In this document: positions 52,659 to 62,567 of the stretch, piece by piece
Layout: each line of letters opens with the position of its first letter
How positions within the stretch are numbered: position 1 is the first letter of the stretch
NCBI GenBank assembly: GCA_002796995.1
Contig: PEKW01000001.1
Span: forward strand, 1-64,000
DNA: 64,000 bases
Source: Rhizobium sp.
GTDB taxonomy: Bacteria; Pseudomonadota; Alphaproteobacteria; Rhizobiales; Rhizobiaceae
Direction: 5' to 3'
Notes under the pieces: generated by a model
Seen by the model: the letters and a program-made list of their open reading frames with translations, nothing else
The model's database searches: none
Told to the model about the DNA's origin: nothing
Program-made: the position numbers and the translations under genes

Positions 52659-54256
52659 CCGGCCAGCTGGCGGTTCTTCATCAGCTTGTAGACGATCGAA
52701 TCCATCAGCGCCTGGAACGAGGCGTCGATGATGTTTTCCGACACGCCGACGGTCCACCAGCGCACACCGGTATCGTCGGTGGACTCGATGAGCACGCGGG
52801 TGATGGCTTCGGTGCCGCCATTGAGGATACGCACCTTGTAGTCCGCGAGTTCGAGATCGGCGATCTCGGCCTGGAACTTGCCGATGTCCTTGCGCAGGGC
52901 TAGATCGAGCGCGTTGACCGGGCCGTCGCCTTCGGCGACCGACATGACGGCCTTGCCGTCGATCACCATCTTCACCACCGCCTCCGACACCGTCTTCAGA
53001 CGCCCATGGCTGTCGAAGCGGCGCTCCACCATGACGCGGAAGCTTTCAACCGAGAAGAAGTCCGGCACGGTGCCGAGCGTGCGGCGGGCGAGAAGCTCGA
53101 AGCTCGCATCCGCGCCCTCATAGGCATAGCCCGACGACTCGCGCTCCTTGACGATCGAGATCAGCTTGTCGAGCCGCGGATCCTGTTTGTCGACCTCGAT
53201 GCCGCGGCGCTTCAGCGCGTTGATGAAATTGGCCTTGCCGCCCTGGTCGGAGACCATGACCTTGCGGAAATTGCCGACGCTTTCGGGCACGACATGCTCG
53301 TAGGTGCGTGGGTCCTTCAGCAGCGCCGAGGCATGAATGCCGGCCTTGGTGGCGAAGGCGGATGCCCCGACATAAGGCGCCTGGTGGTCGGGCGAGCGGT
53401 TGAGCAGCTCGTCGAAAGCGTGCGACAGCCGGGTGAGTTCGACGAGCTTCTCCGTGTCGATCGCGGTTTCGAAGCGCGACGCATAGGTCTCTTTGAGACA
53501 GAGCGTCGGGATGATCGTCACCAGATTGGCATTGCCGCAGCGCTCGCCGATGCCGTTCAGCGTGCCCTGGATCTGGCGTACGCCGGCCTCGACGGCGACG
53601 AGCGAATTCGCGACCGCCTGGCCGGTGTCGTTATGGGCGTGGATGCCGAGCGAGGCGCCGGGAACGCCGGCCGCGATCACAGCCTGGACGATGTCGCGGA
53701 TTTCCGGCGGCTGGGTTCCGCCATTGGTGTCGCACAGCACCACCCAGCGCGCCCCGGCCTCATACGCCGCCTTGGCGCAGGCCAGCGCGTATGCCGGATT
53801 GGCCTTGTAGCCGTCGAAGAAATGCTCGCAATCGACCATCGGCTGCTTGCCGGCGGCGGCGACCGCCTCGACGCTCTCGCGGATGCTGTCGAGATTCTCG
53901 TCGTTCGTGCAGCCGAGCGCCACTTCAACGTGGTAGTCCCAGGTCTTGGCGACCAGGCAGACGGCGTCGCTCTCGGCCTGCAGCAGCTGCGTGAGCCCCG
54001 GATCGTTGGAGGCCGAAACACCGGCGCGCTTCGTCATGCCGAAGGCGACGAAGGCGGCCTTTTGTGTGCGCTTCTTGGAAAAGAAGGCCGTGTCGGTCGG
54101 GTTGGCGCCCGGATAGCCGCCCTCGACATAGTCGAGACCGAACTCGTCCAGCATGGCGGCGATGGCAATCTTGTCCTCGACCGAGAAATCAATGCCCGGC
54201 GTCTGCTGGCCGTCGCGCAGTGTCGTGTCGAAGAGATAGATTTTTTCTATGCTCAT
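52640..54256 (-). CDS. cimA: (R)-citramalate synthase
   Basis: CimA condenses pyruvate and acetyl-CoA to citramalate, a threonine-independent route to 2-oxobutanoate and isoleucine. The 538-residue protein has the HMGL/IPMS catalytic domain (YLFDTTLRDGQQTPGIDFS, metal-binding HAHNDTGQAVANS, and LNGIGERCGNANL) and a LeuA-type regulatory dimer domain at the C terminus. It is of the TIGR00977 citramalate-synthase type rather than LeuA. GAGG lies 9 bases before the ATG at 54256. Its start overlaps the stop of the nuclease-like gene by 4 bases. Confidence 0.92.
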   Translation of the reverse strand: MSIEKIYLFDTTLRDGQQTPGIDFSVEDKIAIAAMLDEFGLDYVEGGYPGANPTDTAFFSKKRTQKAAFVAFGMTKRAGVSASNDPGLTQLLQAESDAVCLVAKTWDYHVEVALGCTNDENLDSIRESVEAVAAAGKQPMVDCEHFFDGYKANPAYALACAKAAYEAGARWVVLCDTNGGTQPPEIRDIVQAVIAAGVPGASLGIHAHNDTGQAVANSLVAVEAGVRQIQGTLNGIGERCGNANLVTIIPTLCLKETYASRFETAIDTEKLVELTRLSHAFDELLNRSPDHQAPYVGASAFATKAGIHASALLKDPRTYEHVVPESVGNFRKVMVSDQGGKANFINALKRRGIEVDKQDPRLDKLISIVKERESSGYAYEGADASFELLARRTLGTVPDFFSVESFRVMVERRFDSHGRLKTVSEAVVKMVIDGKAVMSVAEGDGPVNALDLALRKDIGKFQAEIADLELADYKVRILNGGTEAITRVLIESTDDTGVRWWTVGVSENIIDASFQALMDSIVYKLMKNRQLAGKIAAE

Positions 54257-54690
54257 TCTATTGCCTCTACCTTGTTTGCAATGGGTAGCTCCTCCCACAT
54301 GCCCTCCTGCGGGAGAGCCATGCCCCAGTTGATGCCTGAGAAGCGAGGATCAAACTTTACGCCGCTAACTTGATAGCTGTTCATCGTGTCGGTTAGACGT
54401 TTCTGGTTGAATATGAAGAATCTGTTGGACAAGCCAGTGGGAACGTAAGCCAGCACGTAAAACAGGTTATCCGTTTGTTTTTTCTGTTTTATCTGCCAGA
54501 AATTTTTTGTTTTCAGCCCCTTCACGTCGACCAAGAAAGTAGTGTTCTTGTCGGGTGCCAAAACAAAGAGATCTGCTAGCGGCGTATTGTGACCCATTGT
54601 GAATCCGACATCGCAGCCTCTCTTGCAGAGCTCGCTTGCGACAGCGAACTGCGCAGCCCACTGTGTCTGATGCCTTCCCCCACTGCTCAT
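54253..54690 (-). CDS. PD-(D/E)XK nuclease-like protein, probably acquired
   Basis: A 145-residue protein with a restriction-endonuclease-like core. Glu20 (VASELCKRG), Asp40 (TPLADLFVL) and Asp55-Val-Lys57 (FLVDVKG) occupy the places of the PD-(D/E)XK acidic triad and lysine, followed by an amphipathic stretch (FYVLAYVPTG, RFFIFNQKR). There is no methylase or specificity subunit nearby. The gene is much richer in A and T than its neighbours and is wedged exactly between the pip stop (TAG) and the cimA start (4-base overlap). Horizontal transfer is likely. The DNA or RNA target is unknown. Confidence 0.75.
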   Translation of the reverse strand: MSSGGRHQTQWAAQFAVASELCKRGCDVGFTMGHNTPLADLFVLAPDKNTTFLVDVKGLKTKNFWQIKQKKQTDNLFYVLAYVPTGLSNRFFIFNQKRLTDTMNSYQVSGVKFDPRFSGINWGMALPQEGMWEELPIANKVEAIE

Positions 54691-56141
<1,451 letters not shown>

Positions 56142-56144
56142 GCC

Positions 56145-56609
56145 TCACTCCTCCTCGGGCGGCCAGACGGCCGTGTCATGGTCGGGATGCTGGTTCGACA
56201 CCACGGAGTCGAAAAACGCTTCCATCTCCGGTGAGGTCGCCGCCGGCTTTTCGAACAGGTGGTCGATCCATGGCAGCCGCTTGTCGTGGTTGACCTGCAC
56301 CTGCGGCTCGATCAGCTCGGGATGGTCGAAGGCGCCGATCGCCAGCTCGATATGCTCGCCGACATGGTAGGTGAGGGGCGTGCCACACTTGTTGCAGAAG
56401 CCGCGCTTGACCTTGGCCGAGGAGCGGAACAGCGAGGGTTGGCCGCGCGTCCAGGTGAGATGCGCATGGTCGGCCGTCACCAGCGCGCCGAAGAACGAGC
56501 CGAAGGCCTTCTGGCACATGCGGCAATGGCAGATCGACGGCCGCCCGAGCTTTTCCGCCCGGAATCTGACCGCACCGCACTGGCATCCGCCGGTGAAAAT
56601 TCCATCCAT
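56145..56609 (-). CDS. GFA-family zinc protein 2
   Basis: A 154-residue GFA-family protein with GGCQCGAVRF, CHCRMCQKAFGS and FCNKCGTPLTYH, so both zinc sites are complete. It ends with [21 protein letters not shown] precedes the ATG at 56609. GFA-1 starts 4 bases before its stop region, so the genes are tightly coupled. It is closer in sequence to GFA-3 than to GFA-1 (KAFGS and RGQP in common). Substrate unknown. Confidence 0.92.
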   Translation of the reverse strand: MDGIFTGGCQCGAVRFRAEKLGRPSICHCRMCQKAFGSFFGALVTADHAHLTWTRGQPSLFRSSAKVKRGFCNKCGTPLTYHVGEHIELAIGAFDHPELIEPQVQVNHDKRLPWIDHLFEKPAATSPEMEAFFDSVVSNQHPDHDTAVWPPEEE

Positions 56610-56620
56610 TCGATCTTCTC

Positions 56621-56740
56621 CTAGCGAAGGGCCACGTAGGCGACGACGCCGACGGTGATGAGCACGACCACGATGCCCTTGCCGATCAGGCCGTAGAGCA
56701 GCCATTTGGGCATCTGCGTATTGGGGTTCTTTTCCGTCAT
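56621..56740 (-). CDS. 39-residue single-helix membrane protein
   Basis: MTEKNPNTQMPKWLLYGLIG, then KGIVVVLITVGVVAYVALR: a polar N terminus followed by one long hydrophobic helix (about 14-38). GAAGGAG lies 8 bases before the ATG at 56740, and the ATG overlaps the stop of GFA-3 (ATGA), so it is translated with it. GFA-2 follows 12 bases after its stop. It is probably a small inner-membrane protein; a role alongside the GFA proteins is only suggested by the operon. Confidence 0.7.
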   Translation of the reverse strand: MTEKNPNTQMPKWLLYGLIGKGIVVVLITVGVVAYVALR

Positions 56741-57222
56741 TCCGTGCTCTCCTTCGGCCACTCGCCCCCGGTGTCGTGGTCGGGATGCTGGTAGGATACG
56801 ACCTCCAGCACGAAGGGCGCCTCTTCGGCATCCTCTTCCGTGCGGTGGCCGGGCAGTTCGTGTAGGTGGTCGACGAAGTCGATCTTGCCCTCGGTGCCGA
56901 ACTGCACGATGGGCGGCAGGAGCGACGGGTCGTCGAAGGCGCCGGCGGCGATCGCCACGCCGTCGGGCGCCTCGTAGGTCAGCGGCGTGCCGCAATGGTC
57001 GCAAAAGCCGCGAAGGGCGAAATTCGACGAGCGGAATGTCTTCGGCTGACCGCGTGTCCATTCGAGCTTGGCCCCCCGCGTCGAGACGAGCGGCGCATAA
57101 TAGGAGCCGAACGCCTTCTGGCACATGCGGCAATGGCAGATCGACGAGTCCTTGAGGACGCCCGCGACCCGAAACCGGATCGCGCCGCACTGGCATCCGC
57201 CGGTGTAGATGGGATCGGTCAT
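56737..57222 (-). CDS. GFA-family zinc protein 3
   Basis: A 161-residue GFA-family protein: GGCQCGAIRF, CHCRMCQKAFGSYY, FCDHCGTPLTYE. All zinc-ligand cysteines are intact. The C terminus ends SYQHPDHDTGGEWPKESTE, again with the QHPDHDT motif. GGAGACG precedes the ATG at 57222. It is the first gene of the run GFA-3, small membrane protein, GFA-2, GFA-1, pip, with overlaps or gaps below 15 bases throughout. Confidence 0.92.
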   Translation of the reverse strand: MTDPIYTGGCQCGAIRFRVAGVLKDSSICHCRMCQKAFGSYYAPLVSTRGAKLEWTRGQPKTFRSSNFALRGFCDHCGTPLTYEAPDGVAIAAGAFDDPSLLPPIVQFGTEGKIDFVDHLHELPGHRTEEDAEEAPFVLEVVSYQHPDHDTGGEWPKESTE

Positions 57223-57261
57223 GATGCGTCTCCTTTCCGGGTCTGTGCCAGAACAGACATC

Positions 57262-58746
57262 CTACCGCTTGACTTCCCAGGTGGTCACCCGATCGCCGCT
57301 TTCCTTGTCCTTGCCGTCCTTGAGCTGGATGCCCTTGGCCAGAAGATCGTCGCGGATCTTGTCGGCTTCGGTAAAGTTCTTCGTCTTCAGCATTTCCAGG
57401 CGCATGGCGACGAGCGCTTCGACGGCGGCGGCAAGGTCGTCGCTCAAGGCCGCCTTCTTCGGCACGATGCCGAGCAGAGCGGCGCTGGCAGCAAACGCGC
57501 CGGCCTTCGACGGATCGGCATTGGCGGCCTGAGCGAGCGCATGCAAGGCCTGCACCGCGGCGACCGTATTGAGTTCGTCGGCCAGCGCATCGATGATCGC
57601 AGCGTCGGGCTCAGCGTCACCGGTGTCGGCCACCGGCCACTTGGCAAGCAGCCTTTCCGCCTCCTCCAGCCGCTTCACCGAGAAGTCGATCGGCTCGCGA
57701 TAATGCGTCATCAGCATGGCGAGGCGGAGCACTTCGCCGGGCCATTTGCGGCCGCCGAACTTGTCGGTTTCCAGCAGCTCGTTGATGGTGACGAAATTGC
57801 CCTCCGACTTCGACATCTTGCGGCCCTCGACCTGGACGAAGCCGTTGTGCATCCAGACATTGGCCATGATGTCGGTGTCGAAGGCGCAGCAGGACTGGGC
57901 GATCTCGTTCTCGTGATGCGGGAAGATGAGGTCCAGCCCGCCGCCATGGATATCGAACTGGTGCGGGCTTGCCTTGGCGCGCGGCGAAAGCCGGTCCTTG
58001 ATGTCCTCCCAGAGATAGCGATCCGCCATGGCCGAGCATTCGATGTGCCAGCCGGGACGGCCGTGGATCGCCACGGTCTTGCCTTCGAACGTGAAGCTGG
58101 CGCTCCAGCCCGGTTCGGTATCGGCCGACTGCTTCCACAGCACGAAATCGCCGGGATTGGTCTTGTGGGCTTCGACCGCGACGCGGGCACCGGCCTGCTG
58201 GTCTTCGAGCTTGCGCTTCGAAAGCTGGCCGTAATCGGCCATAGAGGCGGTGGCGAACAGCACTTCGTGGCCTTCGGAGCCGGAAGCCACATAGGCGTGC
58301 CCCTGGTCCAAGAGCCGCTGGATGATGACGATCATCTCGCCGATATTGTCGGTCGCCCGCGGCTCGACGGTGGGTTGGAGGCAGCCGAGCGCCGCCACGT
58401 CGGCATGGAACTGGCTCTCGGTCTTGCCGGTGACGGCGCGGATGGCCTCGTTCAGCGTCATCGATCCGTCGGCGATCTGCGCGCCGAAGTCGCGCAGCGC
58501 CCGGGCGTTGATCTTGTCGTCGACGTCGGTGATGTTGCGCACATAGGTGACGTGGCTTTCGCCATAGACATGGCGCAGCAACCGGTAGAGCACGTCGAAG
58601 ACGATCACCGGGCGCGCATTGCCGATATGGGCGAAGTCGTAGACGGTCGGGCCGCAGACATACATGCGCACGTTGTCGGCATCGATCGGGGTGAAATCGA
58701 CCTTGTCGCGCGTCAGTGTGTTGTAAAGCTTGAGGCTCGTCGCCAT
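57262..58746 (-). CDS. cysS: Cysteinyl-tRNA synthetase
   Basis: CysS charges tRNA-Cys. The 494-residue class I synthetase has the zinc/active-site Cys31 and the HIGH motif as AHIGNAR in [36 protein letters not shown] holds KMSKS, and WHIECSAM supplies further zinc ligands. The C-terminal helical domain ends with [24 protein letters not shown] lies 7 bases before the ATG at 58746; the longer upstream frame is discarded. The GFA genes follow 39 bases downstream. Confidence 0.97.
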   Translation of the reverse strand: MATSLKLYNTLTRDKVDFTPIDADNVRMYVCGPTVYDFAHIGNARPVIVFDVLYRLLRHVYGESHVTYVRNITDVDDKINARALRDFGAQIADGSMTLNEAIRAVTGKTESQFHADVAALGCLQPTVEPRATDNIGEMIVIIQRLLDQGHAYVASGSEGHEVLFATASMADYGQLSKRKLEDQQAGARVAVEAHKTNPGDFVLWKQSADTEPGWSASFTFEGKTVAIHGRPGWHIECSAMADRYLWEDIKDRLSPRAKASPHQFDIHGGGLDLIFPHHENEIAQSCCAFDTDIMANVWMHNGFVQVEGRKMSKSEGNFVTINELLETDKFGGRKWPGEVLRLAMLMTHYREPIDFSVKRLEEAERLLAKWPVADTGDAEPDAAIIDALADELNTVAAVQALHALAQAANADPSKAGAFAASAALLGIVPKKAALSDDLAAAVEALVAMRLEMLKTKNFTEADKIRDDLLAKGIQLKDGKDKESGDRVTTWEVKR

Positions 58747-58974
58747 TCCAGTCTCCCAATAGCCAAATCGTCCGGCTGGACCGGGTCGTTTGTCATCTGG
58801 GACTTGATCAGGAGACGAAAACGGCCGGGCCAGCGTTTGCGCTAGCGAATAATAGTCCCGCAAATGATGCAGATGGTCGTTTTCATGGGGCGTGTTATGG
58901 CGCGGGCCGGGCCCGAGGTCAAGAGGCCGCCGCCGACCCGGATCGCCGCACCAGCAGCCCCTTGAACCCGCTCC

Positions 58975-59376
58975 TCAGGGATAGACGTAGGAGAACGAAG
59001 CGCACATGTCGCCGCTGCTTTGCGGCACGTCCTGGGTGTCGAACATGGCGACGATGGTGACGTCGTCGGCGGCCCAGGAGGCGACGTAGGTCACCGCGCT
59101 TGTGCCGCAGAGCGTGTTGCCGTTGAGCAGTTCCGTTACGCTCGGATCCTTCACGCTGTAGACGGAGGCGGGAACATCTTCGCCGTCGACGACGAAATGG
59201 TCGCCGACCAGTTCGTCGAACTCAATCTTCTCGCCATTGGCGAAGACCATTTCGAAATCGTCCATGCTGATGTCGCCCGTGATCGCGGTCGCGGTTGTGC
59301 TCAGCGCCACCAGATCGTCGGCGAGCACCGGGCTTGCGGCGAGCAACAGGACGGCGGCATAGGTGAAGGCTTTCAT
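58975..59376 (-). CDS. Secreted protein of unknown function
   Basis: A 133-residue product with a signal peptide (MKAFTYAAVLLLAASPVLA, cleavage after residue 19). The mature part is acidic, with NGEKIEFDELVGDHFVVDGE and two cysteines (TLCGTSA, DMCASFSYVYP) that could form a disulphide. I do not recognise the family. The ATG at 59376 follows AAGAGATC; a longer frame upstream shows no protein-like features. It is probably periplasmic and monocistronic. Confidence 0.68.
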   Translation of the reverse strand: MKAFTYAAVLLLAASPVLADDLVALSTTATAITGDISMDDFEMVFANGEKIEFDELVGDHFVVDGEDVPASVYSVKDPSVTELLNGNTLCGTSAVTYVASWAADDVTIVAMFDTQDVPQSSGDMCASFSYVYP

Positions 59377-59698
59377 TCGAGATCTCTTCCCGGTTTCACA
59401 GTGACGCGCGACGCTAGCCAGATGTTCGGGCGAAGGAAAGGCAGGGGCCGCTGCCGAAGCGGGGAAACCCCGCGGAAAGGCGGAATTAGCCGGACCAATT
59501 TTGGCATCAAGGCATGGAGGCCGAACACCGGGCCGGGCTTTCCCACCTCCGGAAGGAGAAGCACCCAGGCAGCGTGGCGGCGGCAGGGCAGGGACCCGGA
59601 ATGTCCCATCCCGCGGCACCTTCGGCGTAAGGGTTTCTCAATGAGCCGTCTTGTAGGATCAGATTGCAAGGTCTCTTTGAGCGGACACTTTTTTCAGC
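59377..59698. other. Divergent intergenic region, secreted gene / diguanylate cyclase
   Basis: About 320 bases. It contains a small perfect hairpin, GCGGGG-AAA-CCCCGC (59459-59473), without a T-run. It must hold promoters in both directions, but none is convincing. No small ORF with a ribosome site was found. The downstream cyclase start itself lacks a clear Shine-Dalgarno. Confidence 0.45.
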
Positions 59699-60955
59699 AT
59701 GAACCATTTCCTGCATCTTCCGACCATCATGGTGATCCATGCATGTTCGACGTTGATATCCGCGCTGCTGATCGGAAATCTGTGGCGCCAGCGCCGCCAC
59801 AGCGTGCTGCTCGGCATCCTGACTTTCGCCGCGGCCATCGGCTTTCTCGGCACGGTGGTGCATGCCATGCGTCCCATTCTGCCCTTCTGGATGTCCGCCG
59901 GAATGGCGCTCGGAGCCGGAGCCCTGGCGCTCGGACTATTCTGGCAGGCGATCGCGGTATTCGAAGGCAAGCGTCCTAATTACTTCCACGCCTCCGCCGG
60001 CACGCTGATCTGGTTCGTTCTCTATCTGACGCCGATCTTCCACAGCTCGATCATGTTCCGCACGGCGGCGATCGCCCTGATCATGGGCACCTATTCGGTG
60101 CTCGGCGGGCGCGAGATCTGGCTCGGCATGCGGCGCGAACCTCTGCCGTCGCGCAGGTTCGCCGCCGGGGTGCACTGCGCCCGCGGCGCCGTCTGGTACT
60201 CGGTCCTTGTCGGCTCGCTGCTGCTCGAGCCGGCCTACAAGGCGCCCGGCGAATATGCCGACTGGTTCGTGCTGGCATCGCTGCTTCAGACCCTGCTGGT
60301 CATGCTGTCGATCATCACGCTGCTGATTCTCGCGCTGGAACGCGACGAACGCGCAAGCCGCCTGGTCGCGGAGCGCGATCCGCTGACCAACCTGCGCAAC
60401 CGCCGCTCCTTTGTCGAGCATGCCGAGGCACTGCTCAAACGTGAGACCACGCCCTCGGCCCTGCTGCTCTTCGACATCGATCATTTCAAGCAGATCAACG
60501 ACACGCATGGCCATGCCGCCGGCGACACGGTACTGACGGAATTCGCCGCCATGCTGGAAGGGCGAATGCAGGCCGACTGGCTTCTGGCCCGAATCGGTGG
60601 CGAGGAGTTCGCCTGCCTGATCCCGAACGCCGGGGCCGCCGACGCGGCCGACATTGCCGAAGCCATGCGCCGCGCCGTCGAACGCCTGCAGGCGACGATC
60701 GACGGGCGGTCCGTCTCGGTGACGGTCAGCATCGGCGTCGCCGCGACCGACGACGCGGCCTCGAGTCTCGATCCGTTGCTGGCCGCGGCAGACGTCGCGC
60801 TCTACCTGGCCAAGGCTGAAGGCCGCAACGCCGTACGTATCTACCAGCCGGGCCAGTCTCTGCGCGGCCTGCTCGCCAACGACCATACGCCTCCGTCCGC
60901 AGCGAACCAGGCGCGGGCCTTTGTCCGCGCGTCTCGGATCAACCGCCGCCGTTGA
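59699..60955 (+). CDS. Membrane-bound GGDEF diguanylate cyclase
   Basis: A 418-residue c-di-GMP synthase. Six or so membrane helices (about 10-30, 38-58, 65-88, 100-115, 120-135, 190-213) form an N-terminal sensor with no recognised name. The GGDEF domain (225-390) has DPLTNLRNRRSF, the metal-binding FDIDHFKQIND and the active-site G-G-E-E-F at 300-304. No RxxD inhibitory site lies 5 residues before it. The start context is weak. It ends with an Arg-rich tail. Second diguanylate cyclase of the window; no phosphodiesterase domain is present in either. Confidence 0.9.
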   Translation: MNHFLHLPTIMVIHACSTLISALLIGNLWRQRRHSVLLGILTFAAAIGFLGTVVHAMRPILPFWMSAGMALGAGALALGLFWQAIAVFEGKRPNYFHASAGTLIWFVLYLTPIFHSSIMFRTAAIALIMGTYSVLGGREIWLGMRREPLPSRRFAAGVHCARGAVWYSVLVGSLLLEPAYKAPGEYADWFVLASLLQTLLVMLSIITLLILALERDERASRLVAERDPLTNLRNRRSFVEHAEALLKRETTPSALLLFDIDHFKQINDTHGHAAGDTVLTEFAAMLEGRMQADWLLARIGGEEFACLIPNAGAADAADIAEAMRRAVERLQATIDGRSVSVTVSIGVAATDDAASSLDPLLAAADVALYLAKAEGRNAVRIYQPGQSLRGLLANDHTPPSAANQARAFVRASRINRRR

Positions 60956-61049
60956 ACAGGGGCTGTCTGCGCCCCGTGCCGGATATATTGTCCGAGCGGT
61001 CGGGTCGTGTCATCCGACAGTGGCCGCCAGAGGTGCGAGGGCAGCAACA

Positions 61050-61799
61050 ATGCGCAAGCCGGTCAAGGCGACCATCATCGGAGCGGCAATCCTGGCTGCT
61101 GCATCGGCGGCCTTTTTGACGTATGAAACCGCCATGGCGCCCTTTCATCCTCCGTCGCGCGAAGACTATCCGATCCAGGGCATCGACGTCAGCCACCACC
61201 AGGGCGACATCGACTGGTCAAGGCTCGCGGCGCTGCCGAACGTGCGCTTCGCCATCATGAAGGCGACCGAGGGCGGCGATTTCAGGGACCGGAAATTCGC
61301 CGAGAACTGGCGGCGTGCGGGGGAGGCGGGCATCGTGCGGGGCGCCTATCACTTCTTCACCTTCTGCCGCCCGGGCAGGGACCAGGCTGAGAATGTGCTG
61401 GCCACGGTCCCGCCCGATCGAGCAACACTGCCGCTCGCGGTCGACATCGAATTCCACGGCAACTGCGGCAAGGTGCCGACGGTCGACGAATTGGCCGACG
61501 AGCTCAACGCCTTCATGGACACCATTCGGGGAACGTTTCCGGACAAGCCGATCTTCTACGTCACCCAGGAAATCTACGACCGCTACCTGAAGGGAAACGA
61601 GAACCATTTCCCCAAACACCATCTCTGGCTTCGCAGCATCGCCCGCGAACCGCAGCAGCAGGACTGCGGCCGCTGGTCTATCTGGCAGTTCGCCGACAAC
61701 GGCACGCTCGAAGGCATTCAGGGTCCGGTGGACCTGAATGCCCTCTGCCCAACGGAGACGGGATTGTCCGGTCTTTTCAGCGAGAAGCCGGAGGATTGA
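61050..61799 (+). CDS. GH25 lysozyme-like muramidase
   Basis: A 249-residue protein of glycoside hydrolase family 25 (Chalaropsis-type lysozyme). A signal anchor (residues 7-25, TIIGAAILAAASAAFLTYE) precedes the (beta/alpha) barrel. Catalytic-site blocks are QGIDVSHHQGDIDW with the first Asp, AIMKATEGGDF, and LAVDIEF with the Asp-x-Glu pair. It should cleave MurNAc-GlcNAc bonds. The ATG at 61050 is chosen because the upstream frame is unlike protein. It is convergent with the SDR gene, 9 bases apart. Confidence 0.92.
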   Translation: MRKPVKATIIGAAILAAASAAFLTYETAMAPFHPPSREDYPIQGIDVSHHQGDIDWSRLAALPNVRFAIMKATEGGDFRDRKFAENWRRAGEAGIVRGAYHFFTFCRPGRDQAENVLATVPPDRATLPLAVDIEFHGNCGKVPTVDELADELNAFMDTIRGTFPDKPIFYVTQEIYDRYLKGNENHFPKHHLWLRSIAREPQQQDCGRWSIWQFADNGTLEGIQGPVDLNALCPTETGLSGLFSEKPED

Positions 61800-61808
61800 T
61801 CCTGCCGG

Positions 61809-62549
61809 TCACTCCGGCATGCGGTAGTCGACCAGCTTGTTCTCGCGCACGACGAACAGCTTGCCGGTTTCCGTGAGCTCGGGGCCGCAGAGCGGCAGGA
61901 GTTTCGCGGCGACTTCGGAGGGATGCGGCACGGTGCTCGGGTCTTCTCCCGGTACGGCCTGCGCTCTCATGGCGGTGCGGGTTGCGCCCGGGTCGATCGA
62001 CACGATGCGCAGCGGCAGGCGCTGCGTTTCGCCGGCCCAGGTGCGGGCGAGCGCTTCGACCGCTGCCTTCGAGGCGGAGTAGACGCCCCAGAACGGCCGG
62101 CACTTGTGGGCAGCGGCCGAGGACAGGATCAGCGCGCGGCCCTGGTCGGACTTGACCAGCAGCGGCTCGACCGAGCGGATCAGGCGCCAGGTGGCGGTGA
62201 CGTTGATGGTCATCACCTTCTCGAACACTTTGGCCTCGATATGGCCGATCGGCGAGATGACGCCGAGCATGCCGGCATTGGCGACGAGAATGTCGAGCTT
62301 GCCCCAGCGTTCGTTGATCGAGCCGCCCAGCGCGTCGATCGCGTTCATGTCGGCGAGGTCGAAGGGAACGAGGGTCGCGCTGCCGCCGACGGCCTTGATC
62401 GCATCGTCCAGTTCTTCCAGGCCGCCGACCGTGCGGGCGCAGGCGATCACATGGGCACCCGCCTTGGCGAGCTCGAGGGCGGTGTGATAGCCGATGCCGC
62501 GCGAGGCGCCGGTGACGAGCGCGATACGGCCCTTCAAGTCAACTGTCAT
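61809..62549 (-). CDS. Short-chain dehydrogenase/reductase
   Basis: A 246-residue classical SDR. The NAD(P)-binding TGASRGIG (13-20), the NAG motif (VANAG), catalytic Ser144, Tyr157 and Lys161 (YSASK) are all present, followed by IDPGATRTAMR. It is cytosolic and tetrameric by family. The substrate is unknown. It begins 18 bases after the purF stop on the same strand, and the purF-SDR pairing is common in rhizobia, so they are probably co-transcribed. Confidence 0.93.
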   Translation of the reverse strand: MTVDLKGRIALVTGASRGIGYHTALELAKAGAHVIACARTVGGLEELDDAIKAVGGSATLVPFDLADMNAIDALGGSINERWGKLDILVANAGMLGVISPIGHIEAKVFEKVMTINVTATWRLIRSVEPLLVKSDQGRALILSSAAAHKCRPFWGVYSASKAAVEALARTWAGETQRLPLRIVSIDPGATRTAMRAQAVPGEDPSTVPHPSEVAAKLLPLCGPELTETGKLFVVRENKLVDYRMPE

Positions 62550-62567
62550 GATGTCTGTCCTTGGAGC

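Noticed and set aside
59459..59473. GCGGGG-AAA-CCCCGC hairpin as a terminator
   Set aside because: A three-base loop and no T-run on either strand, and it lies in a divergent promoter region where no transcript should end.
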